Positions 28,726 to 38,050 of a stretch of DNA of 64,000 bases are shown in pieces (the first letter of the stretch is position 1; every line of letters starts with the position of its first letter). The notes under the pieces were generated by a model that saw only the letters and a list, made by a program, of their open reading frames with translations, had not been told where the DNA came from and searched no databases. The translations under genes and the position numbers were made by a program. This DNA comes from Methanobacterium spitsbergense. GTDB taxonomy: Archaea > Methanobacteriota > Methanobacteria > Methanobacteriales > Methanobacteriaceae. The stretch covers positions 307,623 through 371,622 of the forward strand of contig NZ_JAIOUQ010000007.1 of the NCBI RefSeq assembly GCF_019931065.1, in the 5' to 3' direction.

Positions 28726-29073
28726 TTAATCAGAGATATATTTTGTTCTTTTAAATATTTCAGTTTGTGATTCATAGTAGTTTCTAAATAGGTTTATTTT
28801 ATTCATGATTATCTCAACGGATTTATCTAGTTCTTTTGGCATGATTTTAACTGGGATTATAATAGTTATTTCAATTATTAATGTTTCGTTATGTTCATTA
28901 TATTTTATTTCAAGTTTCGTGGAGTAATCGTTATTTGTATATAATTTGAATTTGTCTAATTGTTCTTTTAGATAGGTGTATAAATCTTGGTTAACAAGGG
29001 TATCTTCGAATTTAAGAAAAATATGGGTAGATGTTTGGTTCTCGTTTGTTTTAATATCGACAATTTTTATCAT
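28726..29073 (-). CDS. Local paralogue family protein A
   Basis: 115 residues. Related over its whole length to the proteins at 30515-30871 and 29811-30197: start IVDIKTNENQTSTHIFLKFEDTLVNQDLYTYLKEQL; shared KLEIKYNEHNETLIIEITIIIP; shared IMPKELDKSVEIIMNKI and FRNYYES. AAGGAGATT precedes the ATG by four bases or so. No known domain; predicted alpha/beta and soluble. Clustered on one strand with its relatives, in gene-poor DNA. Confidence 0.7.
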   Translation of the reverse strand: MIKIVDIKTNENQTSTHIFLKFEDTLVNQDLYTYLKEQLDKFKLYTNNDYSTKLEIKYNEHNETLIIEITIIIPVKIMPKELDKSVEIIMNKINLFRNYYESQTEIFKRTKYISD

Positions 29074-29810
29074 TCATAATCTCCTTAAGTTATATATTGA
29101 ACTTAGGAATGGATATATTTATCGAAAATAAGAAAAATCAGAGTTTTAATTAAAAAAATAGTACTGTTCGTTTGAATATAAAACAAAAATATTATTTTTA
29201 GGTAAAGATATCTGTTACATTAAAAATAGAAGGGATATTTAAACAATATCATACCGAAATGTATTGATTATATAATGGGGGTCTTTTGAACGAAAAATTC
29301 GAAGATCTTAATAGTAGAAGATGAAATTATAGTAGCAACATATTCATCTTGGTATATTATATTATTAAGTAAATTCTTCGCATAAAAAATTGGAGGCATA
29401 TTCTACCTCTAAATCTAGTACGATTTAACAGTCGAAGTAGAGAAATAATGAATTAAACCCTTTTTTTTGTTATGAGGGGTAGGGAGGTATTTTCCACATA
29501 TTTGGGGGACCAATTCGTGGAGGAATTGGTAAAAAATTAGAGAAGAAAACACCATCCCATACTCCTATTTATTATAGGGTGAATGTTCTATTTGATAATA
29601 TGGTTTATTATATAATTATCAGGCGGGCAGGGATAAATTTTAGAAAAACTAAAAAATAAGTGTTGAAAGGCGCTTATTCCCTGCCCATATTATATTATGG
29701 GCACTGTCCTATTTGATAATTTGGTTTATTTTATTTTTAGATTTTATAATTATGATGCGGGCAGGGATGTGATTTTTATCAAATTTCATGGACTCATGAA
29801 TTGTGAATGT
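29074..29810. repeat. Gene-free repeat cluster: GGGYAGGGA hairpin elements
   Basis: GGGTAGGGA at 29477-29485, GGGCAGGGAT at 29625-29634 and 29759-29768 on plus, and TTATTCCCTGCCC at 29674-29686 as the inverse, so 29625-29686 can fold as a long hairpin. Each downstream end carries a TGTTCTATTTGATAAT-like tail (29586-29601 and 29704-29719). A 13-codon stretch at 29302-29340 reads KILIVEDEIIVAT, like the start of a response-regulator receiver, but is too short and frameshifted to call. Confidence 0.6.
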
Positions 29811-30197
29811 TCAGGATAATATGTAAGATGGGTTTAAGTCTGATCCTTTTCTATTTTTATTATTTAAAAATTGAATGCTTCGTTCATAATATTTCTGAAA
29901 TTCTTCTATTAAACCCTTACATAATTGTGTAAATTCCTCTTGGTCTTGTGGTTTAAGACGATCTGGTATTGATATTATAATGTCTATAAACAATTGTTCA
30001 TCAGATTCATCATAGAGTGAATCATATGTCATTGTATATCCACGATCAAAATGTAAATTATAATTACTCAAACGACCCTCAATAAAGGCACAGTGTGCTT
30101 TGTTAACTTTATTATCTTCAAATTTCAGCAATATATCGGTTGCAAAAGGTTTTGTTTGATCTAACATTTCAAATTTGATAAATTTTAAAATATACAT
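29811..30197 (-). CDS. Local paralogue family protein B
   Basis: 128 residues when started at ATG 30197, where similarity to the relatives begins (YILKFIKFEMLDQTKPFATDILLKFEDNKV against LDIKMNEIKPGCTRILLKFIDSEV). The longer frame up to 30281 adds 28 residues without matches. Later segments FIDIIISIPDRLKPQDQEEFTQLCKG and FQKYYERSIQF correspond to the others. It has a longer C-terminal tail. No known family; the ribosome site is unclear. Confidence 0.6.
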   Translation of the reverse strand: MYILKFIKFEMLDQTKPFATDILLKFEDNKVNKAHCAFIEGRLSNYNLHFDRGYTMTYDSLYDESDEQLFIDIIISIPDRLKPQDQEEFTQLCKGLIEEFQKYYERSIQFLNNKNRKGSDLNPSYILS

Positions 30198-30305
30198 CAC
30201 CAATTCATAATTAACATTCATTATAGATAAATCTAATGAAAATAGTATATTATAGTGACTATTATCACAAAAACCAGTCATTATGGTTCAAATTAAATTC
30301 CAAAA

Positions 30306-30443
30306 TTAAATTTTAAACCACTTTTTACATTCAGGACAATATACTCAGTAACAATGATAGTAAGATATTTATTACCCTTTGATCTGATAACGGTTTTTTT
30401 GACCTTCAAATCCACAACGGGGACATTTGATATTTTCAGCCAT
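30306..30443 (-). pseudogene. Small zinc-ribbon protein gene with three in-frame stops
   Basis: From ATG 30443 the frame gives MAENIKCPRCGFEGQKNRYQ, then IKG and two adjacent TAA codons (24 and 25), ISYYHCY, a TGA (codon 33), VYCPECKKWFKI and a final stop. Reading through gives CPRCG...CPECKKWF, a two-CxxC zinc ribbon of 45 residues. Three stops in a perfectly kept frame show a fairly recent pseudogene. Confidence 0.72.
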
Positions 30444-30514
30444 TTTACTTCAAAATTAAGTAATTGGAACTATGATTTAATAGTTACTATTTATAATTAT
30501 ATTAAAAAAATTAA

Positions 30515-30871
30515 TTAACATCTTAAAGCCTTTGAACATGACTTATCAAATATTGAGCATTGTGCTTCATAAAAATTTTCAATCGTTCCCAGATGATCCA
30601 TAAATATTTTTATGGCACTCTCAAAATCTTTAGGCATAAGGTGTTCAGGAGTCAAGATACTAACTTCGATTGTCAATTGCTCATAATGTTCATTATAATC
30701 CATTCCAAGTTTAATGGAATACTCATTATTCATATAACATTCTAGATTTTCCAATCGATCTTTTAAAAATAAATATATTTCAGGGCTAACTTCACTATCT
30801 ATAAATTTAAGCAATATCCTAGTACAACCAGGCTTAATTTCATTCATTTTAATATCAAGAAATTTTAACAA
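30515..30871 (-). CDS. Local paralogue family protein C
   Basis: 118 residues from a TTG with GGGGCT upstream. Clear relative of the protein at 28726-29073: KLGMDYNEHYEQLTIEVSILTPEHLMPKDFESAIKIFM against KLEIKYNEHNETLIIEITIIIPVKIMPKELDKSVEIIM, with shared FYEAQ/YYESQ endings. C-terminal SCSKALRC holds two cysteines. No known domain; likely soluble alpha/beta. Function unknown. Confidence 0.68.
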   Translation of the reverse strand: MLKFLDIKMNEIKPGCTRILLKFIDSEVSPEIYLFLKDRLENLECYMNNEYSIKLGMDYNEHYEQLTIEVSILTPEHLMPKDFESAIKIFMDHLGTIENFYEAQCSIFDKSCSKALRC

Positions 30872-31044
30872 AATTAAAGCCCCTATTATATTATTATGAA
30901 CTTGAGAAAGGATATATCTTATTAAAAAAAAGGGAGTTTGTGATGTTTGTCACTAAAAACCAGTCATAGAGTGCAAGTGTAACAAAAAAATATCAATCAG
31001 TTTAATTTAATATAAATTTCATGGTTTCGTTTATCCCTAAAAAT

Positions 31045-31090
31045 AGTCAAAAGTGTAGTCAAATAGATGTCAAGATGTTTATGAATCATA
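31045..31090. repeat. Second copy of AGTCAAA-type repeat
   Basis: AGTCAAAAGTGTAGTCAAA followed by ATAGATGTCAAGATG and TTTATG matches the order at 10863-10900 (AGTCAAAAATAGTAGTCAAA, then ATCAAAATT and TTTATG). The roughly 50-bp match in two gene-free places 20 kb apart indicates a dispersed element. Confidence 0.55.
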
Positions 31091-31142
31091 GATCATAATT
31101 TAAATTATAAAAAAATTTGATATTAACTTTCAAAAAAGTATG

Positions 31143-31670
31143 TCAGTGAAGTAATTGTTGTTCAGATACACAGAATCTGCATAGTGCATTTGGATTTTTT
31201 AATTGACGTTTTTTTACTGGACAGAAATATATTCCATTCTCACTATGTAATACAAATCCTCCAGGAAATCGTGTTCCAATGGGATGTATAGGTTCTTCAC
31301 GCACAAATGTTGTATAGGTAGCTATTATCCTAGCTATTCTAACAAAACATCTTTCATTATTTCCTTCAGCATCAATATTCTGTTGATTTAATACTTTTAA
31401 AAATTCTTGAAGCTTTTCTACATCAACATATCCGCAATAATCATTTTTATCCTCTTTTAATTCCTTTATCCTCAAGAAAAAAGCCTTGGAAAATCTTTCA
31501 ATATAATCTTCTCTGTAAGACTTTGGCATGTACTTTGCATCTTCTCTAAGAAATGCTGCTGCAAGCATTATATCTTTCATATGAATATTTTTTGCTTCAG
31601 CTTTTACAATATCCCTGAGCTGGTTTCTTGATAATTTTTCTAGATCAAGTATCTCAAATTTTTCTAGCAT
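31143..31670 (-). CDS. DUF2115 protein, downstream copy
   Basis: 175 residues, UPF0305/DUF2115 family. Ends with HPIGTRFPGGFVLHSENGIYFCPVKKRQ and LCRFCVSEQ, a C-terminal cysteine set typical of the family and shared with the upstream gene. I start at ATG 31670 (GGAGCTTTAAA before it); a longer start at 31709 would overlap the neighbour by 4 bp. Function unknown; the Cys pattern suggests a metal site. Tandem duplicate. Confidence 0.85.
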   Translation of the reverse strand: MLEKFEILDLEKLSRNQLRDIVKAEAKNIHMKDIMLAAAFLREDAKYMPKSYREDYIERFSKAFFLRIKELKEDKNDYCGYVDVEKLQEFLKVLNQQNIDAEGNNERCFVRIARIIATYTTFVREEPIHPIGTRFPGGFVLHSENGIYFCPVKKRQLKNPNALCRFCVSEQQLLH

Positions 31671-31705
31671 TTTAAAGCTCCAAATACAAAATTGATATAA
31701 AAAAA

Positions 31706-32269
31706 TCAATTTTCAGATTGAGTTATGTCCTCAAATAGTTCAGGGTCTTGTTCTGCAATGCAGAAACCACATACAGCATTGGGATTTGTTTTTTGTTTTT
31801 CTTTCACAGGGCACAAATATTTCTCTCCATCAAATTTGACTTTAAAACCGCCCGGAAACTCTGTTCCAACAACATGTATAGGTTCATCTAATACAAAACT
31901 GGTGTAAATAGATATAATTTGGTATATTATTGGGAAATAGGGATCTTTAGGATAAATTTCCATCATTATTTTTTCTTGTTCTTCAAGCAGTGTGAGTGAC
32001 TCTTTGAGTTCATCCATATCCACTGTATCGGAATAAATATTTTTATCCTCTCTTATTTCCTTTATTCTTAAAATAAAACTTTTTATGTAAGCATCATAGA
32101 ATTTTTTCCTGTAACTTGGTTGAACATATTTACCTTCTTCAATAAGATAATTACACGCTTTCATAATATGTGTTATATGAATTTTAACTGCCTCAGATTT
32201 CAGTAATCTTAGTAGTTCCAGTCTGGTTATTCCCATATTATGTTCTAGTTCATCTCTGTTCAAGATCAT
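31706..32269 (-). CDS. DUF2115 protein, upstream copy
   Basis: 187 residues. C-terminal VVGTEFPGGFKVKFDGEKYLCPVKEKQ and VCGFCIAEQ match DUF2115 and align with the protein at 31143, but identity is only moderate, so this is an old duplication with probable division of roles. I prefer ATG 32269 over one nine bases upstream. Downstream of hel308 on the same strand. Function unknown. Confidence 0.85.
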   Translation of the reverse strand: MILNRDELEHNMGITRLELLRLLKSEAVKIHITHIMKACNYLIEEGKYVQPSYRKKFYDAYIKSFILRIKEIREDKNIYSDTVDMDELKESLTLLEEQEKIMMEIYPKDPYFPIIYQIISIYTSFVLDEPIHVVGTEFPGGFKVKFDGEKYLCPVKEKQKTNPNAVCGFCIAEQDPELFEDITQSEN

Positions 32270-32293
32270 TTTTATCATATTCTTTAATATTTA

Positions 32294-34375
32294 TCAATTA
32301 TAATTAATCGCCAAATATTTATTTAATATAGCTTCTGCTGTCTTAGGGCCAATTCCATCTATTTTCAAGAGTTCATCACGGGTTACGTATCTCAAATCTT
32401 CTCCAAAAACTTTTACAAGAGATCTGGCCCGTTTTCTTCCTAATCTTTTTATACTCACAACTAATGGAACAATATCGGGTTTTACTCCATAATAAAGACG
32501 TGCAGATAACATGTCGAGTAGGTCTAATCCTGAATAGAAGTTCATAATATTACATATGTTTTTGAAAAATTTTACAAGCAGTGATGCCTCGTATGCAGAC
32601 CTTCGTGTTGCAGCGGCATATACATTAAATGCATTTTCAATTTCATATTCATTCCTTTCATCCATCCATTCCATTAATGTTGCAGCTGTTGCCTCATTAT
32701 TACCTATATCTACAACAAAAACTCCCGCTTTGTTTAATTTATCCCTAACAGGTTCTTTACTTTTCCGACCTTTGAAACTTATTCGTGGCATATCTGGTGT
32801 TTTAGTTAATTCGTAGATCAGCTGGTTTGGATCAATTTCATTGGATCTACTTGCAAACTCTCTTAGTCTAACAGCAGTTTCCACAGCATAATTACTCTTT
32901 GCAATGAGCATTCCAAATTCAGTGGTTTTAAGCCCATCTGGTGTTGGTTTGATAATACCATTTTTTATAAGGAATTCAAGTGCATTATTAACTTCATACT
33001 CCATTGAATCTGCACAATATGAATTTAAATATTCGTTGTTAGCCATTTGCCAACCATAAAATGTTTCAGAAAAAAATTCAAGTATATCTGCTGGTTTTTT
33101 TGCAAGGGTGGATGCAATTTGTGTTATTATCTGTTTGTAAACTGCATCTTTATTTTCTATGAGTTTAGAATTGGTTGATTCTATTTCTCCATGAATATAA
33201 TGATCTTTAAGGTTGTAAGCTTCATCGATACTCTTTGCAATAAGGTACGAATATCCTTCTGTATCATATCCCGGTCTGCCAGCACGACCAGACATCTGCT
33301 CGTAATCAAATACAGGTATTGGCTGAGGTCCTTGACTGGTCCATCGAGTGTAATCTCTAATTACAACATTTTTTGATGGGAGATTTACACCATACATGAG
33401 GCTTGGGGTTGCTGTAATCATTAAAAGGTTCCCTGCCCTAAATTCATCTTCGATTATCTCTTTTTGTTTGTCGAATAGACCTGCATGATGGAATGCAACT
33501 CCATTTTCAATGCATTCAGCAAGTTTTAGACATACAGCTGTTGGTAGAGACCCACGTTTTTTTGGAACATCGAGTATTTTCTGGCTTACCTCATGGAATC
33601 TAGTTCTTTGTTCACTGGTAATTTTCCTTTTGATCTTTCCTGATGTGTAATTTGCAAGTGATTCTGTAAACCTTCTAGTTGATACAAACACAAGAGCTTG
33701 GGATGATTCTTTTATGGAAGTGTTGAGAATTTTCACAATAACATCATTTTTGTTCTTTATTTCCATTTCTTCAGTTGCCAGCACATCTTTATAAAGTGGG
33801 ACTGGACGATAATCATGTTGAACAACATGAGCATCTAACCATGAAGAAATTTCATTCATATTTTTTAGAGTTGCTGAAAGTGCTATGATCCTCATACTAG
33901 GATTCAATATTCTGGAACGTGTTATTGCACATTCCATGGTTGGGCCCCTTGAGTATTCCCCAATCATATGGAACTCATCAACAATTAGTAGATCAATGTC
34001 TCGGAGGGTATTCCATGAAAACCGGGTTATTGCATCAAATGATTCAAATACCATAACTGCTAGATCAGAGGATGAAGGATGCTTTCCAACTTTTATCCCA
34101 AATTTCTCAAACTTTTTAAATTCCTTAACCTTTTCATTTTGTATAGAAATGAGTGGAACCGCATAAACAGCTTTACCTCCATTTAAAATAGCATTTAATG
34201 CTGCCATAACTCCAAGAACTGTTTTTCCACTGGCTGTTGGTATTGCAATTATGTAATTGTTTTTGTCTTCCAAAAATCCTGAATCTATAACTGCTTTCTG
34301 GGCAGGATTAAATTCTTTAATATTTGGATAACTTTCCTTTACAATTTCCTTAATCTCAGAATCTTTAGAATCCAT
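32294..34375 (-). CDS. hel308: Superfamily 2 DNA helicase Hel308 (Hjm)
   Basis: Ski2-like 3'-5' DNA helicase acting at stalled forks. 693 residues from ATG 34375, which has AGAGGT 12 bases upstream; an ATG at 34417 has no site. Order: Q-motif (FNPAQKAVID), Walker A AIPTASGKTVLG, DEFH Walker B (VDEFHMIGEYSRGP), SATLKN, FVSTRR, QMSGRAGRPGYD, then the winged-helix and ratchet domain and a terminal helix-hairpin-helix DELLKIDGIGPKTAEAIL. The DEFH form and the HhH end fit Hel308 rather than a plain RecQ-like. Normal family length. Confidence 0.94.
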   Translation of the reverse strand: MDSKDSEIKEIVKESYPNIKEFNPAQKAVIDSGFLEDKNNYIIAIPTASGKTVLGVMAALNAILNGGKAVYAVPLISIQNEKVKEFKKFEKFGIKVGKHPSSSDLAVMVFESFDAITRFSWNTLRDIDLLIVDEFHMIGEYSRGPTMECAITRSRILNPSMRIIALSATLKNMNEISSWLDAHVVQHDYRPVPLYKDVLATEEMEIKNKNDVIVKILNTSIKESSQALVFVSTRRFTESLANYTSGKIKRKITSEQRTRFHEVSQKILDVPKKRGSLPTAVCLKLAECIENGVAFHHAGLFDKQKEIIEDEFRAGNLLMITATPSLMYGVNLPSKNVVIRDYTRWTSQGPQPIPVFDYEQMSGRAGRPGYDTEGYSYLIAKSIDEAYNLKDHYIHGEIESTNSKLIENKDAVYKQIITQIASTLAKKPADILEFFSETFYGWQMANNEYLNSYCADSMEYEVNNALEFLIKNGIIKPTPDGLKTTEFGMLIAKSNYAVETAVRLREFASRSNEIDPNQLIYELTKTPDMPRISFKGRKSKEPVRDKLNKAGVFVVDIGNNEATAATLMEWMDERNEYEIENAFNVYAAATRRSAYEASLLVKFFKNICNIMNFYSGLDLLDMLSARLYYGVKPDIVPLVVSIKRLGRKRARSLVKVFGEDLRYVTRDELLKIDGIGPKTAEAILNKYLAINYN

Positions 34376-34429
34376 AAAAATCAGTTTACCTCTTAATCTA
34401 TACACAATAATCTTCATTATTTAAAATAA

Positions 34430-34897
34430 TTATTCTTTCCTCTTCTCAGAAACAACAATATCCGATATTCTTGTTGATGGATATTGTCCATTTTCGTCTT
34501 TTTCAACACTTTTTACCATATCCCACACAGTTAAAAGAGCCACACTAACTCCGGTTAGTGCTTCCATTTCTACACCTGTCTTACCATTGCATCGAACTAT
34601 GACATTTGTTTCAATAAAATCATCTCCAAACTCAAAATCAACATCCACTCCTGTTATTGTGAGAGAATGACATAGAGGGATTAGATGATGGGTTGATTTG
34701 ACAGCACTTATTGCTGCGATCTGGGCAGTTGTGAGAACATTTCCCTTCTTAATTTCTTCTCGTTTAATCAAATCAATTGTAAATTTTTGTAAATGTATTT
34801 TACCTTTTGCAGTTGCAGTTCTTTTTACAACGGCCTTATTACCCACCTCTACCATCTTTACTCCTGTATTTGAGAGGTGTGTGAATTCTTTAGCCAT
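34430..34897 (-). CDS. moaC: Cyclic pyranopterin monophosphate synthase MoaC
   Basis: Second step of molybdopterin/tungstopterin synthesis, forming cPMP from the MoaA product. 155 residues with VKSTHHLIPLCHSLTITGVDVDFE and GKTGVEMEALTGVSVALLTVWDMVKS, the conserved catalytic segments (including the MxxLTG and DMVK). GGAGAAGAG precedes the ATG. Adjacent to hel308 (55 bp) without a functional link. MoaA is not in the window. The cofactor is needed by formylmethanofuran dehydrogenase in methanogenesis. Confidence 0.96.
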   Translation of the reverse strand: MAKEFTHLSNTGVKMVEVGNKAVVKRTATAKGKIHLQKFTIDLIKREEIKKGNVLTTAQIAAISAVKSTHHLIPLCHSLTITGVDVDFEFGDDFIETNVIVRCNGKTGVEMEALTGVSVALLTVWDMVKSVEKDENGQYPSTRISDIVVSEKRKE

Positions 34898-35125
34898 AAT
34901 ACTCTTCTCCAGGTTAATTTAAATTGGAATTTTCTATATTATTTCTGAACATTATGTTAATATGGTATTTAAGTTAATTAATATTCTTAAGTTTTCTAAA
35001 ATATCTAAAAATTTTGATCTACATATATAATAACTAAAGTGGAAAAAGATGAAAATTAATTCTTTGCAATTTGTAAAATAAAATCTTTCTTTGCAACGTT
35101 AGAATTACTTTGAATATTTTAATAA

Positions 35126-36217
35126 TTATGATTTGTTGTAGTTGTTGTTTAGAACATCACCATTCATGTTAACTATCATGCAGTCAAATTCCATTTTAAA
35201 TCTTTCAGAACAAATATGTTTAATGCTTTCGGCTATGCTGTTAAATACGGGTATAACCAAGTTCTGTTTTTCTAGCAGAATTATCATTTCTTCTGTTGTG
35301 TTGGATTCATAAATTTTCATAATAAATTCTTTATTTGCACCTGAAAGAGCAGAATGAACCGATATTACTTCTCTTCGCCCATCCGCTATGGAATGTTTAG
35401 TATTAAAAATACTTGCAGAGATTTTAATGAGCTTTCCAGCATGACCTAATAATGTTATTCTATTTACTCCCTCTTTTGATGCTTCTTCAAGCATGTATCC
35501 AACAAAGTTTCCCATTTGAATTATCTGATCGCTATTAACATCTAATATTCTTTTAGCAATTTTCTCACCAATATTTCCAGGTACAAAAACAAGATCTTTA
35601 TACCCTTCAGCCACAGCAACATCAATTTGACATCTGTAGGATGTTTTATAACTTTTCAAGTTCATTGAACGAGCAAAACCAGTTGTCCCCAGTATGGAAA
35701 TACCATCCACAATACCCAGTCGAGGATTAAGAGTCCTTTTTGCAAGTTCTTTTCCGCCAGGTACAGTAATTATCACTTCTGCACCTTTACCTTCTGGTAA
35801 ATTCTTTTGTAGGTTTGATATTATCATTTCCCGGGGAGTAGGATTTATTGCAGGTTCTCCCACTGGAATTTGTAAACCTGGCTTTGTAACTGTTCCAACC
35901 CCATCTCCACCGTTAATGATTACACCAGAAGTTTCAGTTATAATTAGATCAGCAAAAATTTCAATGTTCTTTGTAACATCGGGATCATTATATGGAAATT
36001 TAATTACAGATGCTCTTCCAGAATAAGTATTTAATTTTTCAGAATGTTCAACAAGAACATTTAGATCTCCAAGGGGTGTTTTTATTTCAACTTCAGTTAT
36101 GCTTCCATTTATAGAGAGTAGGGCTGCAAGTGCAGCTGCAGTAGCTGCACTCCCTGTGGTTATCCCATATTCAGACTCTTTTAAGTGAAATCTGCCTGAA
36201 ACTGCCCCTTTAGCCAT
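35126..36217 (-). CDS. cbiD: Cobalt-precorrin-5B C1-methyltransferase
   Basis: Methylates C-1 in the anaerobic cobalamin route. 363 residues, family length, with the N-terminal EYGITTGSAATAAALAAL, the KTPLGDL segment, GGDGVGTVTKPGLQIPVGEPAINPTPR, and LLGHAGKLIKISASIF. B12-type corrinoids are needed for methyl transfer (Mtr) in methanogens. The gene runs with a thioredoxin-like gene just upstream on the same strand (about 16 bp). Other cbi genes are outside the window. Confidence 0.95.
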   Translation of the reverse strand: MAKGAVSGRFHLKESEYGITTGSAATAAALAALLSINGSITEVEIKTPLGDLNVLVEHSEKLNTYSGRASVIKFPYNDPDVTKNIEIFADLIITETSGVIINGGDGVGTVTKPGLQIPVGEPAINPTPREMIISNLQKNLPEGKGAEVIITVPGGKELAKRTLNPRLGIVDGISILGTTGFARSMNLKSYKTSYRCQIDVAVAEGYKDLVFVPGNIGEKIAKRILDVNSDQIIQMGNFVGYMLEEASKEGVNRITLLGHAGKLIKISASIFNTKHSIADGRREVISVHSALSGANKEFIMKIYESNTTEEMIILLEKQNLVIPVFNSIAESIKHICSERFKMEFDCMIVNMNGDVLNNNYNKS

Positions 36218-36233
36218 TTTTATTAAACATCTT

Positions 36234-36503
36234 TTAAGCTTTTTTTTCTGCCATCTCTTCTTTGATAGCTTCTAAAAGTTCTTCTTTACCTGGAGCACCA
36301 ACAAATCTAACAACACCATTTAGTGCAACAGCAGGAACAGCCATTAGGCCATATTCTCTAGCTTTTTCTTGATCAACCATTATATCTATTTTTTCAACTT
36401 CTATATCATTCGGCATGTCTTTTTTAACATCTTCCACCAGTTGAACAGCCATAGGGCAGTATGGACAAGATGGGGATGTAAACACTTCAATTTTAACTAC
36501 CAT
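36234..36503 (-). CDS. Thioredoxin/glutaredoxin-like protein (MJ0307 type)
   Basis: 89 residues with the redox motif CPYC in VFTSPSCPYCPMAVQLVE and the cis-proline in AVPAVALNG. Small archaeal thioredoxins of the MJ0307/MTH895 type reduce disulfides. I start at ATG 36503, with GAGGTG six bases upstream; an upstream GTG is part of that site. Located immediately upstream of cbiD, possibly cotranscribed. Confidence 0.92.
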   Translation of the reverse strand: MVVKIEVFTSPSCPYCPMAVQLVEDVKKDMPNDIEVEKIDIMVDQEKAREYGLMAVPAVALNGVVRFVGAPGKEELLEAIKEEMAEKKA

Positions 36504-36556
36504 ATTTTTCACCTCGGAATATTAAAATTTATCTAGCTTTTCTGTTACTTAATCAT

Positions 36557-37498
36557 TCAATAAATTGAAGGCATATTAATATTGTTGTCGGTACCGTTCT
36601 TTAAATTGTTTCCAATACCCAATCCAATTGAATATGCAATTTTTGATGACAAACTATTGAGGATGTCTAAAAGCCCGGATGTTGTTGATATTGTAACGGT
36701 ATTATAACTTCCTTTTATACCGCCGAGTTTTGCAGCTATATCTAGTGCATGAGTTTTTCCACCAGTGTCATCTACCAGTTTTAAATCTTTAGCTTGTGTT
36801 CCGGTATATATTTTACCCTCTGCAATACTGCTTGTATAATTTTTGTCTAGATGTCTATTATCTGAAACAATTGTAATAAAATGATCATAATCTTGATCAA
36901 CCATTCCTTGAAGCATATTTTTTTCATCGGTGGTTAAATTTCTATAGTCCGCACCCATATCTTTGTACTGGCCTGCTTTAATGGAATATTTGTTTATACC
37001 ATTCATCTGGTAATATTTTGACAGATCTGTTAGTTCCATTATCACACCTATACTACCCACCATGGATGATGGACTTGCAACTATCTTATCTGCTGAAGAA
37101 GCTGCTAGATACGCCCCAGAAGCTCCAACGTCACTAATCCATACAACTACTGGTTTTTTACTGTCTTTAATTATTTCCATTATTTCTTCACTAGCAACAG
37201 GAGATCCTCCGGGACTATTAACATCTAGAAGTATTGAACTAACACTGCTATCAGCTTCGGCCTTTGAAATTGCATCTTGCACTGTTTCGGGAGTGATAAC
37301 ACTTCCTCCATTAATACCGGATGATCCATATGCAATCTCTCCTTGTAAAGGTATAATTGCAACTGTATCACCATTTGGACTCATATTTATCGTACCGTTA
37401 GAACTTCCAACTAAAGCTGATATTCCTAATATTAGGATTATTATAAAAAATAATCCTCCAAAAACTATGGATAAAACGATTTTGCTGTCTCTTTTCAT
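36557..37498 (-). CDS. sppA: Signal peptide peptidase SppA (S49 family)
   Basis: 313 residues with one N-terminal membrane anchor (VLSIVFGGLFFIIILILGI) and a ClpP-like crotonase fold facing outside. The catalytic serine is in DVGASGAYLAASSADKI, the general-base lysine in KAGQYKDMGADYR, and LDVNSPGGSPVASEEI and SPSSMVGSIGVIMEL are family hallmarks. Half-length, archaeal type. It cleaves leftover signal peptides or membrane proteins. I use ATG 37498 rather than GTG 37507, which overlaps GAGTGAT. Confidence 0.92.
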   Translation of the reverse strand: MKRDSKIVLSIVFGGLFFIIILILGISALVGSSNGTINMSPNGDTVAIIPLQGEIAYGSSGINGGSVITPETVQDAISKAEADSSVSSILLDVNSPGGSPVASEEIMEIIKDSKKPVVVWISDVGASGAYLAASSADKIVASPSSMVGSIGVIMELTDLSKYYQMNGINKYSIKAGQYKDMGADYRNLTTDEKNMLQGMVDQDYDHFITIVSDNRHLDKNYTSSIAEGKIYTGTQAKDLKLVDDTGGKTHALDIAAKLGGIKGSYNTVTISTTSGLLDILNSLSSKIAYSIGLGIGNNLKNGTDNNINMPSIY

Positions 37499-37507
37499 CA
37501 ATATCAC

Positions 37508-38050
37508 TCAATTAATGAATAAATTTTAAAGGTATATTTGTAAATTTAAATATTTTATTCATAAATTATATTTCACTCAAATTTGTTATAATATTGAACT
37601 AAGAATTTTTATTTGATATACCATAAATATTCTGTTAATAAAACCATATATATCTAATCTCTTTGAAAAAATCTTAATACATCTTATAGAATGCCCTCAC
37701 ATGTCACAAAAATCATACATTCAAGTTTATTAAGCCATTTAAGTTGGAATTTGCATTGTTTAATCATAACTTCAAAATTTGTATAATATTATAATTTTTA
37801 TAATCAACTTATTTATTCCATCATTAAATAGGGTTATTTACTAAACCTAAGTAAAAAACTACATGATTAATTAATTTATTTAATGTTATATCCTGAAAAT
37901 ATTTATTAGATATTAATTTTACTTAACCATTAACCTATAAATGCCGTTTTATATTATTTTTTTAATGTCCTTGAATATCAAATCCTTTAAATATCATATT
38001 TGAAATCTAGACCAAATGTGTAAATAATTTGTGAATAACTTAGGAACAGT
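37508..38050. other. Intergenic, about 540 bp, nothing recognised
   Basis: AT-rich, stop-dense in every frame; no gene, repeat or strong dyad seen between sppA and the DUF3147-like pseudogene. Confidence 0.45.

Noticed and set aside
29286..29340. Response-regulator gene remnant (KILIVEDEIIVAT)
   Set aside because: Only 13 codons match, with a shift before them and no match after. Could be chance; left as a note within the repeat region.
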